From: Paragonimus skrjabini miyazakii
Lineage: Eukaryota; Platyhelminthes; Trematoda; Plagiorchiida; Troglotrematidae
Length of the DNA stretch: 64,000 nucleotides
Direction of reading: 5' to 3'
Assembly: GCA_014338405.1 (NCBI GenBank)
Contig: JTDE01000026.1
Coordinates: 235,978-299,977, forward strand
Shown piece after piece: positions 37,565 through 50,833 of this stretch. The position numbers were made by a program, and so were the translations under genes. The notes beneath the pieces are model-generated. The model was not told the origin of the DNA and did not search any database. It worked only from the letters and a program-made list of their open reading frames with translations. How positions within the stretch are numbered: the stretch's first letter is position 1; each line of letters opens with the position of its first letter.

Positions 37565-37640
37565 CAGTGAGGTAGTGGTCAGCACGGCTAATTCTGAACG
37601 GGTGATCGGAGTTCAAATACAGGCCGTGACAAAAGCTATG
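37565..37640 (+). repeat. tRNA-like sequence (SINE head or tRNA pseudogene)
   Basis: 'tagtggtcagcacgg' (about 37573) resembles a pol III A box region and 'ggagttcaaatac' (37608-37620) a B box (GGTTCAAATCC type). They are spaced about 35 bp apart as in a tRNA. The arms do not form a convincing cloverleaf by eye, so it is called a SINE-like or pseudo-tRNA sequence. Confidence 0.4.
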
Positions 37641-40149
37641 CCTTACTGACTAGCTCTAACCAGGGTGAAATTCGAGTTTGATGACTTTTTTCGAATGGAA
37701 TTGACTGGAAAACTTATAGAACGCAACAATGAGTAATATTCAACTTGCATTCCATACGACTTTATTTTTAGTCATGTTGAACTTTGTTTTTTAGTTTGGC
37801 CTTCTTTTCCTTTCCTTAAGAAATCAACAGAATAAGGAAATGCCGTGCAACGAGTCCATAATTTCTTATTCTTGTAAACTACCTTATCTGGATAATTGCT
37901 AATACTGAAAATATAAACTAAAACAAAATCTCCCATAACTCATCAGGAAATGTTGTAATAGAAAACAAAAACCACAACCAGATACACTGCTAATAAAACA
38001 GATTTCACGTTTCATGCTTTAGTAACCATAATATGCAAGATGTAAAAGTGTTACGTCTCGCCCATCTCATACTCTTTTCATTTAGGTGGGGGGAAATCAA
38101 GACTCGGTATCGAATTTCTTGTGATAAGCCAAACCAGTTCAAAGTCAGTACAAACGTTTTTGAAGCCACTGTCCCTTCTGTGGGTCAGTTAGTCCAAAAC
38201 GAATATAGATGCCAATCCACACGGGTTCGAGAAATGGTTGCTAAATATTTGTCTTGAGTACTATGCGGTGGGCTGAGTTATAAAGTCACCCGCACTCTGT
38301 GGACATAAATGATTTGAACTCCGGTGAATGAGATTGTTCCATTGACTAAACTTTAGGAGTGATCGGAGTTAACACAATGCTACCTGGGGTATCACGTCAG
38401 AAGAAAATTACACACTAAATGATAGCTAGCCCTAACAACAAGGCAACATGCGCACGTGATAGTTTCCTCATCCCACATAAGTTACAGTAGTGTCCTATTG
38501 AGTTTTGGATCTTAGGTTTTTCCTTTTATTTCGAAATTGCTATGTCACCATTTTCTTTGGAGCTACTTTTGTCCCACGACAACATGTATACTACAAGACT
38601 GGCCTATATTACACGACGGTAGGTAACAACTTTGTTGAGTTCGGAAATACGTATCCATCAGCTTGACCAAGTGATAATAGAATTAACACCAACACCCTGA
38701 ACATACTTGAATGGTCGAAGTTGTCTAAACACAATATTTGCTATAAATCACAACAAAAAATACAGAACACAAGTCTCATCTATGACGATATTTCAGCTGT
38801 CCTCGACCAATCTCATTGGCTGATCCTCTCAAGGCCTTACAACACACTGCGAACAAAGTTCAGTCGACATAGTATATTTTGCAATTCATCAACAGTACGC
38901 TTTTTTCGTTCGGTTACGTAATTTATGTCAGTTTTATTAAATATATCGTCTCCATTTGTTTTAAAGGTTCAATGTGACGCACCTTCATGTGATGTTAGTT
39001 CACCCTAGCTATCTGTATGCCACGCACATTGCAGGTGATTAATGTGTGAAAATGTTTCATGAAGGCCAGTAACGAATATCGGGGATAGCTAGATGACCAG
39101 AAATAAGTCGGAGGAAACGGTATAAAATAGTCTAACATGAACTGGTATTTTCTACGCTCGAAGTAATCAGTGTAGCCCGTCTAATTCATGATTTTCTGCA
39201 ATGTGCAAATGAATGGTTGGTGTAGCATTAACCACTAAGTTCTTTCGATCGCAACGTCACTGTCTAGTTGAAGTTGAATAGTGCGGTACTTTCATTGAAG
39301 ACATGCTACAAATTTTACTTCCGTATTCGAAGCAACTGATATTTGTAACCATTAATACAAATACTCAATGAACAACCTGCCTTGTCTTCTCACATGAATG
39401 ATGCAATCAAGCAGAGTGGTCAATGAACCTGCAGACAAATTCATGTGGGAATTATCAAGCACGAACTCAGATGTCTTAGGTTATGCCCACTCACTGACGG
39501 CCAGTGCAGTTGCTTCATTTTCTCTTCCAACTTTCAGCGTGGTGTGGATGAAAACGCACCTGTGAATATAAGTTCAAGCTTTAACCAAATATAACGTTAT
39601 GGGTCTGCTTTAACAGACTTTGAAAATACCATACTATCACAAGTCTGCTCTCACTTTTATCTGAGGACGTTACTTTCGTAAAACTGTATTAAGGTTGAAT
39701 GCAAATTAGTCGAAAGGTGAATGCTATCAGTATGGTACGATTTGACAAAAATGTTTGATCAAACACACAAGCTCTGCCGTTTCCTCAGTAAACAAACAGC
39801 TTCGGTAGATGACTTATTGACGCCATGCGAAAAACTTAAGTCACAGTCTCAAGCGTAAAAAAGAATTGTGGATACAAAACTTAAGCATCTAGTTTCCGGT
39901 GTCCAGAACGAATGGTCAAGGATAATGCCCGTGAACTGGAAGATCACAACAGTGAAGCACACACTCTTGTCATGAATATCTTGATCACTCACACGAGTGA
40001 CAAGCTCGAGGCATACCTTTCAATCCATGAAAAAATTTAGACTGCATGCCATTTCAAAACGGATAGCAGTGTTCTATCATCTGTTCAAGTTACTTAATCG
40101 AGTTTACTGCTGCATGGTTTGCACATAGAATAAGCCTGATTGTCAAATA
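37641..40149. other. No firm gene
   Basis: AT-rich spacer. At 38305-38325 a reversed B-box-like word (gatttgaactccgg) occurs. A frame from about 39750 to 39970 with one internal TAA may be an old upstream part of the Penelope fragment that follows, but no motif confirms it. Confidence 0.5.
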
Positions 40150-40584
40150 TTTGCCGTCCCATAAGTGAACAGAGTAACAGTGAACAGTCCCCATAGTCCG
40201 CTCCCAGTCGATTTCCTTGTGGCTAAAGTAGTATCTAAGCTAGAAGAGACCGTTGCAAAGCCGATGCAACTAGAGTACATCATGCACGATATCTTAGTCA
40301 TTTGTGAAGACTCAGATGACGTCCATAAGCTATCTGAATTGAGCACAATCAAGTTTGAGGGGAAAGTGAAAAACACCTTTCCTTTACTGTTAGATACTCC
40401 AATAATCCGTAAACAAAATGGAGCAACAAAAAGATGTATACATAAGAAACGTACATGTACATACCAGTATGTGCGCGTTGAATGTCTCTGTTCCGTACAG
40501 CACGAGATTAGTTTTGATGAAGGACTTTTACACAGAACAGCAAATTCATGCACGGAGTATAGTGTACCGTCAGAAATAAGCTGA
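40150..40584 (+). pseudogene. Penelope-like RT fragment (lineage 1)
   Basis: The frame reads SPLPVDFLVAKVVSKLEE, then LEYIMHDILVICED, then a degraded ...IKFEGKVKN..P.LLD..IIRKQNGATKR block. This matches the Penelope-like RT order: SPL..FLA....E, then the YxDDI catalytic box (here MHDI), then the FLD..I.R thumb. The first catalytic Asp is replaced by His. The frame is open for 139 codons but starts and ends abruptly, and no endonuclease domain follows directly. Its sequence differs from the fragment at 40710, so the two come from different Penelope lineages inserted side by side in the same orientation. The minus ORF at 40143-40613 is a shadow. Confidence 0.7.
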
Positions 40585-40709
40585 CAGTCAGGTAGCAAGT
40601 TTGCGGGTGCCATTTAGTAAAAATACTTCACTCCCCTCACCCAAAATTCTAATGACAAATATATTCACTATTTTTTCTTCGATTTGGAATATACTGCTGG
40701 TATATTTTA

Positions 40710-41880
40710 CAGTACATTTTTCATACTAACCCAGCGGATATCTTAGCCAGTTTCAACTCTGCCCACACAAACGCCACATTTACGCTAGAAGTTGAACGTA
40801 ACGATCAACTAGCCTTCCTGGATGTACTCATCCGGCGACGTGCTGATGGATCCGTTCAACGTAAAATCTATAGGAAAGAAACTTGGAATGGGCAGTATAT
40901 CCATTTCAGCAGCTTTGTTCCTCTAAGACAGAAAAGGAATCTCTTAAACTGCCTGACCAATAGAGCCATGAGAATATGTACACAGGACACAGTCTCCGAT
41001 GAAGTATCGTTTCTACGCGCACTGTTCTTACAAAACGGCTATCCAGAGCGTTTTGTAGACAAGACTATGCAGTGTCGTGAGAAACAGGATAAGATTAACC
41101 TAGTGGAAAAGAAAGCAGTATTCATCTCATTACCATTCAAAGGGGATACGCTTGCCGAGACAATCACCAGGAGACTTGAGACTGACATCAATAGAACATT
41201 TTACGCTGCAAAATTACGCGTCTGTTTCAACTCGACTCCAGCTTTGTGTTTACGGTTAAAGGATAAAATGCCCGTTTTCTGCGGCTTCTTTTTGTGTATA
41301 CTCATTTACTTGTTCCTGTGGAACTAGTTACGTGGGTCGCACGACCAGGCGTTTATCTGAACGTATCCGTGAGCACCATCCAGCCTGGATCAGCAGCGGA
41401 GTCACCAAGACAATTTCAAGCGCAATTGTTTCACACCTCGTTGATACACATCATACTGTCAACCTGGACTCCTGTTTCCGTCCGATTTACCGAGTCAACG
41501 CCAGGCACTCAAAAGCTGTAAGATGCCGAATTTTAGCCACAGCCGAAGCGATTGGAATTCGATTAAGAAATCCACCTTTGTGCGCACAAAAGCGCTTTGT
41601 TCAGGCGTTGAAGTTGCCATGGCCAACCACCCACACCATGACCAAACCATGATCAAACCGTCATGGTTCCAGTGGCGTCCTAATGGTGACGTAATCGTAC
41701 CCAAACCTTGTTTCCGTGTGTGCCGATGACGTGTCTGACCTCACCCAAACTAGCTACTTGTTTTTGTCCGTTTCGCCTTGACAACTCTGTTTCATATAAA
41801 TTGTTATGTAATTAGCCTGATGATGAATAACCGAAAACGAGCGTGTTCGCTACACTGTTGTTTCCACATCTTAATACAGC
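40710..41880 (+). pseudogene. Penelope-like RT thumb and GIY-YIG endonuclease (lineage 2)
   Basis: An open frame without an early ATG runs from about 40710 to 41327: ADILASFNSAH, EVERNDQLAFLDVLIRRRADG, KETWNGQYIHFSSF, PLRQKRNLLNCLTNRAMRIC, LFLQNGYPERFV. These are canonical Penelope RT C-terminal blocks. A one-base shift near 41280 then leads into the frame ending at 41652, with a GIY-YIG nuclease: VYSFTCSCGTSYVGRTTRRL, SERIREHHPAWI, a conserved VSHLVDTHH and ATAEAIGIRLRNPPLCAQKRFVQ. Non-coding sequence to about 41880 is the likely 3' UTR. The copy is 5'-truncated (no RT fingers or palm) and frameshifted. It would target DNA through the GIY-YIG domain when intact. The minus ORFs here are shadows. 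Confidence 0.88.
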
Positions 41881-42387
41881 TGCCATATGAGCTACTTAGG
41901 CAAGACAAACAGTTGGCCAGCAACTCGTTTAAATAAAAATGCTCTAAAGTGATCGGAAACACAATCTATACTGCATGGTTTACTTGTTAATCATGATAAA
42001 TGACATCCGGCTTCGTTGCTAACAAAATGTGTGAACCAGAGAAAACAGTGAACAAAACATATGAAGCCCTCGATATAATACCACGATGCTCCCTAGAACA
42101 AGTTTACTTATGATCGTCTAAACCGTGATCATCATATGTCACAATTTCTCTACTTGTGGTCCTTCAGGGACTCATTTCTATTAGCCAAAGCCACTGAAAT
42201 TAGCTGTTGATCACTTGAAAGTTTAACGTGCAGTCGAAACCAACAAGCGCACATGGATTGGATTTGAGTTGTGTAACCGAGCGTGCTGCCATGTTGTTGG
42301 CGTCATTTTAGTTTGTGTGTGTGTAAGTCGTGTGCATGGCTTACTGGGCCTTTAGCTCAGGCTTGTCTGTGTTGTTTCATTTTACAG
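41881..42387. other. No supported gene
   Basis: Spacer, ending in a pyrimidine-rich tract (gtctgtgttgtttcattttacag) that could be the acceptor of the exon proposed at 42388. Confidence 0.5.
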
Positions 42388-42485
42388 GACTGTTGCTGGA
42401 ACCTCTAATTCAGAAGAACGCTATCCGCCGGTGTCTCCACGTTGCCCTCAAGTTGGTCCACGAGTGTAACGGACAACCAGAGTAG
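42388..42485 (+). CDS. Possible terminal coding exon, unknown protein
   Basis: After a good acceptor (tgtttcattttacag) a frame entered with two bases reads LLLEPLIQKNAIRRC, then LHVALKLVHECNGQPE, and stops at TAG 42483-42485. The composition, mixed third positions and charged amphipathic pattern look coding, and the exon is followed by a ~600-bp AT-rich tract that ends near an AATAAA at about 43098. I do not recognise the protein. No upstream exons can be assigned. It is a short frame, so it may be chance. Confidence 0.33.
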
Positions 42486-45400
42486 AAACAGCTGGCTAGC
42501 TTTTTACAAAAGTAACCGAGAAACTTTTATTATTACAATTTGTAAATAGAATTCTGTAGGACTTTTAAGGTTTAAACTGGCGCTTGTTTTTTTAATTTTA
42601 AGCGTAAGGTCAAAATATGCTCTCTCCTATCTGTCACGTGATAGACACTGATTATCAAACTAAGAACGATGACACATTCTTTCATTGAGTTGACCTATAC
42701 TCACTTTGTTGAGCTCAACACATGCAATTATGGAGCGTTTTTTAAACATATGAGTGCATATGAAAGTCTACTCTGCAGGGATATGCCGATCGATCTCATC
42801 GGTTACGACACACAAGCTATGGTGTATGGACTCCACGAATTCAGTTTGCTATAAAACAGGAGTGAGCAGTTGATTCATAGTAGTGTGTTGCAACGGCCTC
42901 GACATAGGACAAAGTAAGTTTACAGATTAAGCGAAGCAACACTCGGAACGCAAACTTCATTTAGATGACTTGTCTTCTATCTTTTGGAGGTCACGTGATA
43001 GGAAAGTCGGCAGAGCCTGTTTTGTTGCTTAATACTTGCTGTGAGATGTGGGATGTGCCCAGATGCACATGACTGGTGCGTTCTCGCCGTTTTGTCAATA
43101 AACTTGACTTGACTTGTCTCTCTAGGTATTGTTAGATATGGCTACTGAACAACTTAGACCTTTTCTCGGTGGGCAGGATAATCGTGACAGCTGACTGACG
43201 AGTTTAAATTCAACCGCGTTGTTTATGGTACTGATCAATCAAATGCTTTCGCATAACGGTTACCTTTGGCGACTGTGACGGCAAACAATAGAACGGCCGG
43301 AAATATCACTGCTCTCCAAAGTTCACATAAGTTGTTTTATGATTGCTGACTTCTGAAAAGCAGGTAATTTTAACTGGTAAATCATCAATATATACGTATG
43401 ACGTCTTAAAGACTTTTTGATGTTAAAATAATGTTTACTCAGCTATCTAGCTACATTTAGTTCGCTTGTGGGAAATTCTCCAGCAAAATGCATTAATAAT
43501 ACACTGTTATATGGATAATAACCCACTGGTGAACGCAGAAATTCTATGAAATTGTCTCAGATTGAACTAGTTCACATCCATTTTTTTTTGGGGTTCTAGA
43601 CTGAAATTCCAATTCACGTTCTGTGAACCTGTGTGAGCACAGTACCAAAAAATAGCAAATAATAGTCGTTCCTGAGGCAGACCTTTGTAAGCAAAGAATT
43701 CCGGATTGTGTGCTGTGCAAACAGCAGCAGAGTTAAAGAAGGGAGATCTCGCAGATGAGTCACTCCCGCGTAGTATGCCTATTTTGTAAGATCAAGGCAG
43801 GTGCCTGGTCCTTCTGACCTGCTGAAGGTCAGTAAGCCAACACTTAACCAAAGCAGTAAGGGACGTAACGCGCGTTCACTGAGCATCAGCGGGAGGTACT
43901 GCTATACCACTGCATAGGCTTTCAACCAGGATTGCTGACCTGTTCACTTTATCCGAACTGTGGTTGTCTCCGCATTGATCCAGTAGCGGATTTAGGTTAC
44001 AAGCGCGGATTGGGTTGAATTGTCGAAATGACTGATTTTTGGTGTAAATATCCTTGAAGTACGGTAACTAGCAGATTGTAAGTACTGATGATGGAAAATG
44101 AAACCAGTGATAGGGCCTATTCGACGCACCTTGAAGTGACTGCTAAAAAGTGATCAATCTGGCCAACCGGCTACTGTTGTGTTAACTGTGTTCACGAAAT
44201 GATGATCCATCAAAACTGTATTAGTAAACCAATGTAGTAAGAAACGTGCCGAATGAATTTGAACCCAGCCGGTCTGCAAGTCCACCAATCAGTTTGAAAC
44301 AACCGACCCGTGTTAGTGTTTGCACCTTAAAAAAGTGCTGGCAGTTAGGCCAACGATGACTCAGCAGATTTTTCTCAATGGATTTTTAACGTTTTGCCGT
44401 ACGTTGCCACAGTCGTCTGTTTTGAAAAAATTGAGGACTTTTTGGCCCATTGATCAGTCGCGTACAGGAGAAGCCGTTAAATGAGCCTGTCCGAAATCCG
44501 GGTTATTCGGTGTGCACATGGTAGGCCCAGCCACCAGATTGTGTCCAGAAATGCAGACATCCATCAGAGGGTACTGTAAACCTGAGGGTTGGTGTTTTGA
44601 ATCGAGCCCGGTGGATCGCCTTGTTTTTGATTTAAGAGGGTCAGTCCAGATGTTACTAGAGAGAAAGAAGCTGATAGATAAATCTAACTAATGCACCGGA
44701 GAACATTCAGCCAATACGATATCTATTCAATTTTACATCTCTGGAGGCTTGGTGTTGGATACCTGCAAAGCAAGAACAACAATCTAGATCAAATTTGTCG
44801 TTTACATCAAACGATCTTGCATAAATTGACAAGTTTTCAGCATGTCATCAGAGCTGATACACGTCACTTGCTAGAGACGGACTGGAAGATGATGACTGCA
44901 ATCCCAGTCTGAAAACAATCATCTGAAAATATAACGAGTTTTGAAAAAGTCCACCAATTTTTTTTTACAACAAACCACCCACTTAACGAAACAGTTAGTA
45001 CTTAGGTCACCCAGCTAAAGGCTAATGGCTTGCATCCTCTGAGCAAATGGAACACATTTGACGGCTATGACATTAACAGGTAGTCATCACAATGGACAGA
45101 AATTGACACCAGCTTAGGCTTGAGTGTAGAAAAAACTTGTGGCTCGTTCGTTTGCCTTCTTCGTCTCCAAACTTTCTCGTTTTGTCTGTCCATGCAAAGC
45201 AATGGTCGATATTGGGATCCATCGGACTGGCAAACGTCATTAGTTGAGATCCCGTAGACAGGAATGCCAGTTACTTTGTGCAACTGCTTTCAACAGGAAT
45301 TTAGAAAAAGATAGCACAACACTGAAAGATAATGAACCAACAAATTCAGTCAATCAGATAGTAACTAATATCGAGAAATCTCTCAAGCTACACATGTGTG

Positions 45401-48400
45401 TCAGTTCAAAGCTGCTGAATAGAACAATGTAATGAATATCCAAAATGTCCGAAAGGTGAGAAGGACAAAATACTTTGCGGAATTTTGGTGATGTGCAATA
45501 TTGGATGAACATTTGGGGTATCTGACAGCCTTCAAAATACGATTTTGGCAATTGTACTTGCTGCGTTTGCCCTTCGAATTAAAGGTTAACTTGGCGATAA
45601 TCCAGAGACTGTCGGTATAATCTCTTCCACAACTATACAGTTACTAAATTTTGATTACATTCATATGAGTTAGTGCTTGCATTGTACAGTAAGAGTGACA
45701 ATTTTAGTACGAACAAGAGTCTGTCCAGGTTACTATAAGTCCACCCAACTTGAATGGACAGAAGTGATCCTTGGAAAGTGATAAGTAAGTTCACGTTCTG
45801 GTGTCATGAACTGAACATAAAAAAACAGACGATCTTCATGTCTCCTCAGGATTTTGACGTTATACTCATTCATATTACTGTTTGGTTACCAACATTCCAC
45901 ATTTGATGATTAACTCTATTCAGTAGCTCTTTTGAGTGCGAGATTTGATTGTCAAACTGAACACGTCTGATGTGTGGTTGCTATATAGTCTCAGCCTACT
46001 TTCGAGTCTGTGAACTGACCAAGCTAGCAGGCAGGGTTTTTGTTCTCTGAGCCGTATATGTCCTAAAATTAGCTTACTACACTGTTTGTACAAGTCACAG
46101 CAATGAATTGTCAGAAACAGCTAATCAAGTTTCCTTTTATCGCAGATCAACACATGGAACTGATCTACACACGTGGTACTATCATCCGGCCAGCCTACCT
46201 TTTGCCCTTTATGAAGTATGTCTAACAGTGACATTCTACAGTTTCTGCTTAACGTACTTTAGAGAAAACTTCATTATGCAGTGAACTGTGATATTCCATT
46301 GCCGTATCTTATTGGTAAAGCCTACGTAAATGTTTCTCTCAGATGTCACGTGCCAATGTACTTTTTGTTTGCGGTTTGCGCTTTCAATTTCGTATTTCCG
46401 CATAGTAGATTTTACAAGTTGGGCTATGGTTATTCGACACTCTCTTCAGTTGTCGTTCACTTTCGCTCCTGCCACGATTCATTACAGGCGCTGCTGAAAC
46501 ATCAGTTTACTGAATCACCAGTTACTCTCCATCATGTACTTGTAAAAACTTGACAGGAATAAAATTTACCGAATTTCAAGATGAAACGAAGTTATGAATA
46601 CTACTCATTGGTTTATCACCATTTTTTGTTGGCGATTATGTTCATCCTGTCCGATGAATAGGGCAAAATCAACAGACCGAACGGATTGGACCCGTGCAAG
46701 ACAGTAACGAAACGTTTGCTTGTTACTGTGCGTTTAGTTGACGTTTTCTCGTCCGGCCGGCCGATTTCACTCAACGATGACTCGTTCAATCCACTTTGGT
46801 CTCTGACGCTAAGCCATAGCTGCTTTAAAGTATTCCATTGAGTGTTGGATTAATCGTTCATCCGACGTAGCAAATGAAACAATCCGACTTCTCTACTTGC
46901 ATTTTTTTCCGGTTGTTACGGCGTTGGTGAAATATAAACCACAAGTTTGCACACTGTTTAGGGGTTGGTGACCTTTCGCTACGATGTTCGCCACCATAGG
47001 CAGAGAACTGTGGCCAAACGGCCCGGACGGTAGCGCGGTACGGAATGCGGAACACGGACGGAAATTGAGACCCTGTGCACCCCAAGTTCGGATCACATGA
47101 TTCGGGCATGTACGGAAGGTGATCACGTGTCTCGTCACAGTGGCCGTACACGTGATGTCGGTAGCGGAGTTGCCGATTCGTCACGCCTGTTTCTGCCATA
47201 TGCACTCAAGACCGCATTGAAGACATCATGGGACGGAACTTCAGGGAAATGGGAGGTTTGTTTGGCTGCGTGTCTACTACAGAGGATAGATATAGCTCGT
47301 CAAAGCTCACGAACTGTACGACCGATTTCAAACAAACTTGTATTCAACTTCGCCTTCATCCCTTCAAGGAAAGTTTCGGAAGAAAGTTTTGTAGCATCAT
47401 ACCTGACTGTATGACCATCCAAGAATCAATCACGGAAAGACTAAACTATGTAGAACTTCAGCCGTCTTCCACAGTCATGTGCTAACTTCATAAAATATCT
47501 AGGAGGAAGATCAGGTAATAACCATTACCAAAGAAGGTGGAAACAAACCGTCTTCTAAACGACAGGGTTAGCTATTAAAGTGAGTTGTTATCCGAGGAAT
47601 CTGAATCGGTGAAGCTCACTCGATAACCCAAAAGCATAGAACAAAAACAAGAGAAGGCCCAACGAAGAAGAATCCACAAAAATATATAACTTTTTTTTAT
47701 CACGAAGGCTTATTTTTACTCGGAATTTCCACCAAAAATTAAGTATAGTCCATATGCAGCACTCATGCGAAAGATGTTTAAAACTTTGCAGTCAGACGTT
47801 GACAGATACCTGACGACGGTATTCCTAGATGAAAAAGAAATGCTCACAGTGTTATATGTTACGAGACGGACCTACACCTGCACATAGGCTGCAACACGAT
47901 ACACAGATTATAAATCGATCAGCTTGATTGTGGGCAAGTCATCTTAAGTTGTACAACGACATCCGTTTACAGAAAGTAACTAGGGTATCGGTATGGTCTG
48001 CTAATCCGGAAATCAATCTTCAACTGAGTATAAGTTGTTTGTTCTTTACTGCTGGCACTTGAAAGTAGCTCCTGAAGGTCAGAGGACTTTTATACGATTC
48101 AACACCTTATGGTATCCAACGATTACATGAGGGAGTTTCAACAGACTACATCGAATGATACCATATGCATGTTGTCACGTGCAGCGATTTCAAGCGGATG
48201 ACTTAAAGTGAGGATAAGAACTTCCAGAGTTGAAACCACCTTCGTCGCTTATCGGGGCAAAATATTGGCGTGCTATGGGCTGATCTTTAAAAGGAGCAAA
48301 ATTATAAGTCTATAATCACTTGACCACTCATTGCTGGAACATATCTCTTGGCCATTAGGGATTAAATTGTTGCATCAGTGGAGCAAGTGGCACAGTATGT

Positions 48401-49813
48401 TGACCTTTTACAGAGAGCCACTTTTCGACTGCACGCTGAACTGCATATTTTGAAAAGGACAAGAATCTTGGCAAGACCTTTTTTTGATAAGCATAACAAC
48501 GACATAACTGTCGTATTGTGGGCAGGACGGTTGGAATCATATGATTACGCTGAGTTATTGTAATCATTAGTTTTGGAATGAACTTCTGCAAAACGCAAGG
48601 GCACAACCAATGATTGACTAAAAAAATCAACAGTTCGCATGGTGCAAACAGGTGAAAGAAGTCTTTTCAGGCAATTATCTGTGATTAACCAAGCTTGAAT
48701 TTCTAAAGATTTGCTGGGGGGACACGGATATGGGTGTCAACCGATTAGCTTATAGAACTGCTAGATGACGAGGAAAGTAAGACAGATGTAAATAAAATCT
48801 AATAGAACCTTGTTTAAGTTCAAAGGGAATAAAAAAGACCTGTGTGACATGCTACCAGAGACATGGAGCTTGCCAACAACCGATCGGAGCTTGAGTCAGG
48901 CCCAATGGTTTCCGGAAATCAGGCCACATACTTGCACACCTACTAAGGTCAGTTGATAACGATGAGCGAATCAATTGAAAATGAACTAACAAGCGACAAT
49001 ATGTCTTCGGGAAGTAACCATTAACAGTACTTGAAGGTGCGCAGAATCAACAAAATTTAGCTAAAATGTTTGGTAAATAAAGCATATCGGAGAAAGGTTG
49101 TTTTAAATCAAAACTGGAGGTTATTTTACTCGGAAAACCTGTGTCCACTTGAGAAGAATGGCCAGCGTGGACAAGCTGAAATTGACAGGATGTAAACAGC
49201 GCGTGGTGGAAAATAATGCAAGATTCACGTTGTATAGTAATTGTATTATGAAGAAAATCGGAGGATGCATTATTGAATGGTCGTGGCTAAGGGGTTAAAT
49301 CAAGTGACCGTCGAATGTGTTGAGTGGATTGTACTCAACTAACTTCCGTATCCGTCACTCAGGTCTATCCGGTTGCCAGCAGTTATGTTGTACATGTTGA
49401 AAACGTTCCCGTAGTCGGGCCACTGACCATTCGTTAAATTGCTCGTTATAACCAGATTTTATTGACCTAGCCTGGATTCAACGTTTTAGGTTCGACCTTG
49501 AATGTATGTGCTACAATAGGGAGCAATCATATTATTGTTTCAGTCACGTGATGAGGTGGAAAATCAGATCAGTTGATGGTAAGATTATTATCAACTCCAT
49601 GTCCTTCTGCCACTGAAAAGAATGTCACATTTAAAGTGCAAGATCACAGCGGCCTCATGGTATATCGGTCGTAGTCATTCATTGTTAATCGAAAGTTGGA
49701 TAAGATGGCGTTTAGCATCTAACTCGCCGTGATGCGACAAATAGACTGGCCGTTAATCAACTTTCTTTGAGGCAGATTTGCCGTACAGTTTCAGGTCCAG
49801 ACTGGTTCAGTAG

Positions 49814-49846
<33 letters not shown>

Positions 49847-50547
49847 CTCAGAGCTAGTAACCTGTTGGTATTTTTACGGATGCTTCTATAACCAATTAAA
49901 CACAATTCCATCGAAGTCGGTTTCTTGACACATGATCACTAAAACAATAAACGAGCATGGGAGACTGACTGATGTGTTATGATTCCATTTCGTGAAGTTG
50001 GATAGGTTGCAAAGAACGGCTCCATACAACAAAATGATGATATACAATCTACGTGCGAATTACTACTGATTAAACTGAGGGGATTGAACTAGCTTACCTT
50101 CATCTCACCGCTAGGTATTGAAGTTGATAGAACTTACTACGAAAATGTTCACCCAGAGTACGGCAGTTTTGACGCTTTCGAAATCCACTGAACAAGGTAA
50201 CGTGATGCTCAAATGAGCGACCGATACATCACGTGGACAATGTTTACATGAAATCCATAACAAAAACAAATTGTTTTCATATGCTTTGGACAACTGGTTT
50301 AAAAAACAAGTGAACGTCAGTGACGTGCATTGGTATTGTGGTTCATATAAGCTGTGTGTATCGGATACATGCTTCCTAACTCATACAAACCTCTCTGTCT
50401 ACTGACTGCCATGGATTATCAATAAATGTGTTAAACGTTCGAATAGCATCACGCTGAGATGAATTTTCAAGTAGTCACCATTCTTATGCATTTTCGACAG
50501 CTCGAATGTTTGTGGTATCTACACCCTGTGATCATTCCTCACAGTGG
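42486..50547. other. No supported gene
   Basis: About 8 kb with chance ORFs only. It contains AATAAA near 43098 followed by three ACTTG repeats, a GC-richer patch at 46900-47480 with ORFs on both strands but no recognisable product, and a TC/TG microsatellite at 49814-49846. No RNA gene or domain is recognised. Confidence 0.55.
49814..49846. repeat. Compound microsatellite (TC)n(TG)n
   Basis: An uninterrupted run of TC dinucleotides passes directly into TG dinucleotides (about 33 bp). Confidence 0.95.
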
Positions 50548-50833
50548 TGCAGTGAAGATGAGCGATCGTAATATACTACTCATACCACTGTTAGTCAGTA
50601 GTAGGACCAGAACATATATTTTGACATCATGCAAGCCGCAGGGGAAATGCAGGAAGGAAAATCAGAGTGCAGCATCGCCGATAATGGTCCCTACTACTTG
50701 AAGGAACTAAGCACTGACGTCTGCGGCAGCCGAGACGGTCTGGGGCCGAATACAGCGTGCAAATGAGTGGTTTTGTTTCAGGTCTTGTTTAAATGTTTAA
50801 CACTTGTGCAATCCGCGTTCTTGGATCACAACA
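50548..50833 (+). repeat. Family A solo LTR with GTGG target duplication
   Basis: A 286-bp LTR, TGCAGTGAAGATGAGCGATCG ... TTGGATCACAACA. It is flanked by gtgg at 50544-50547 and gtgg at 50834-50837. It has lost about 25 bp that hold the poly(A)-signal region near the 3' end (near 50806). It is a solo LTR. Its TGCAGTGAAGATG start groups it with the 28153-28464 copy. Confidence 0.87.

Noticed and set aside
44080..44105. CTGATGATGGAAAATGAAACC, hammerhead-like words
   Set aside because: No stem II pairing, no third helix and no Penelope sequence next to it.
46858..47485. Overlapping ORFs on both strands in a GC-richer patch
   Set aside because: No product recognised on either strand, and open frames on both strands suggest composition rather than coding.
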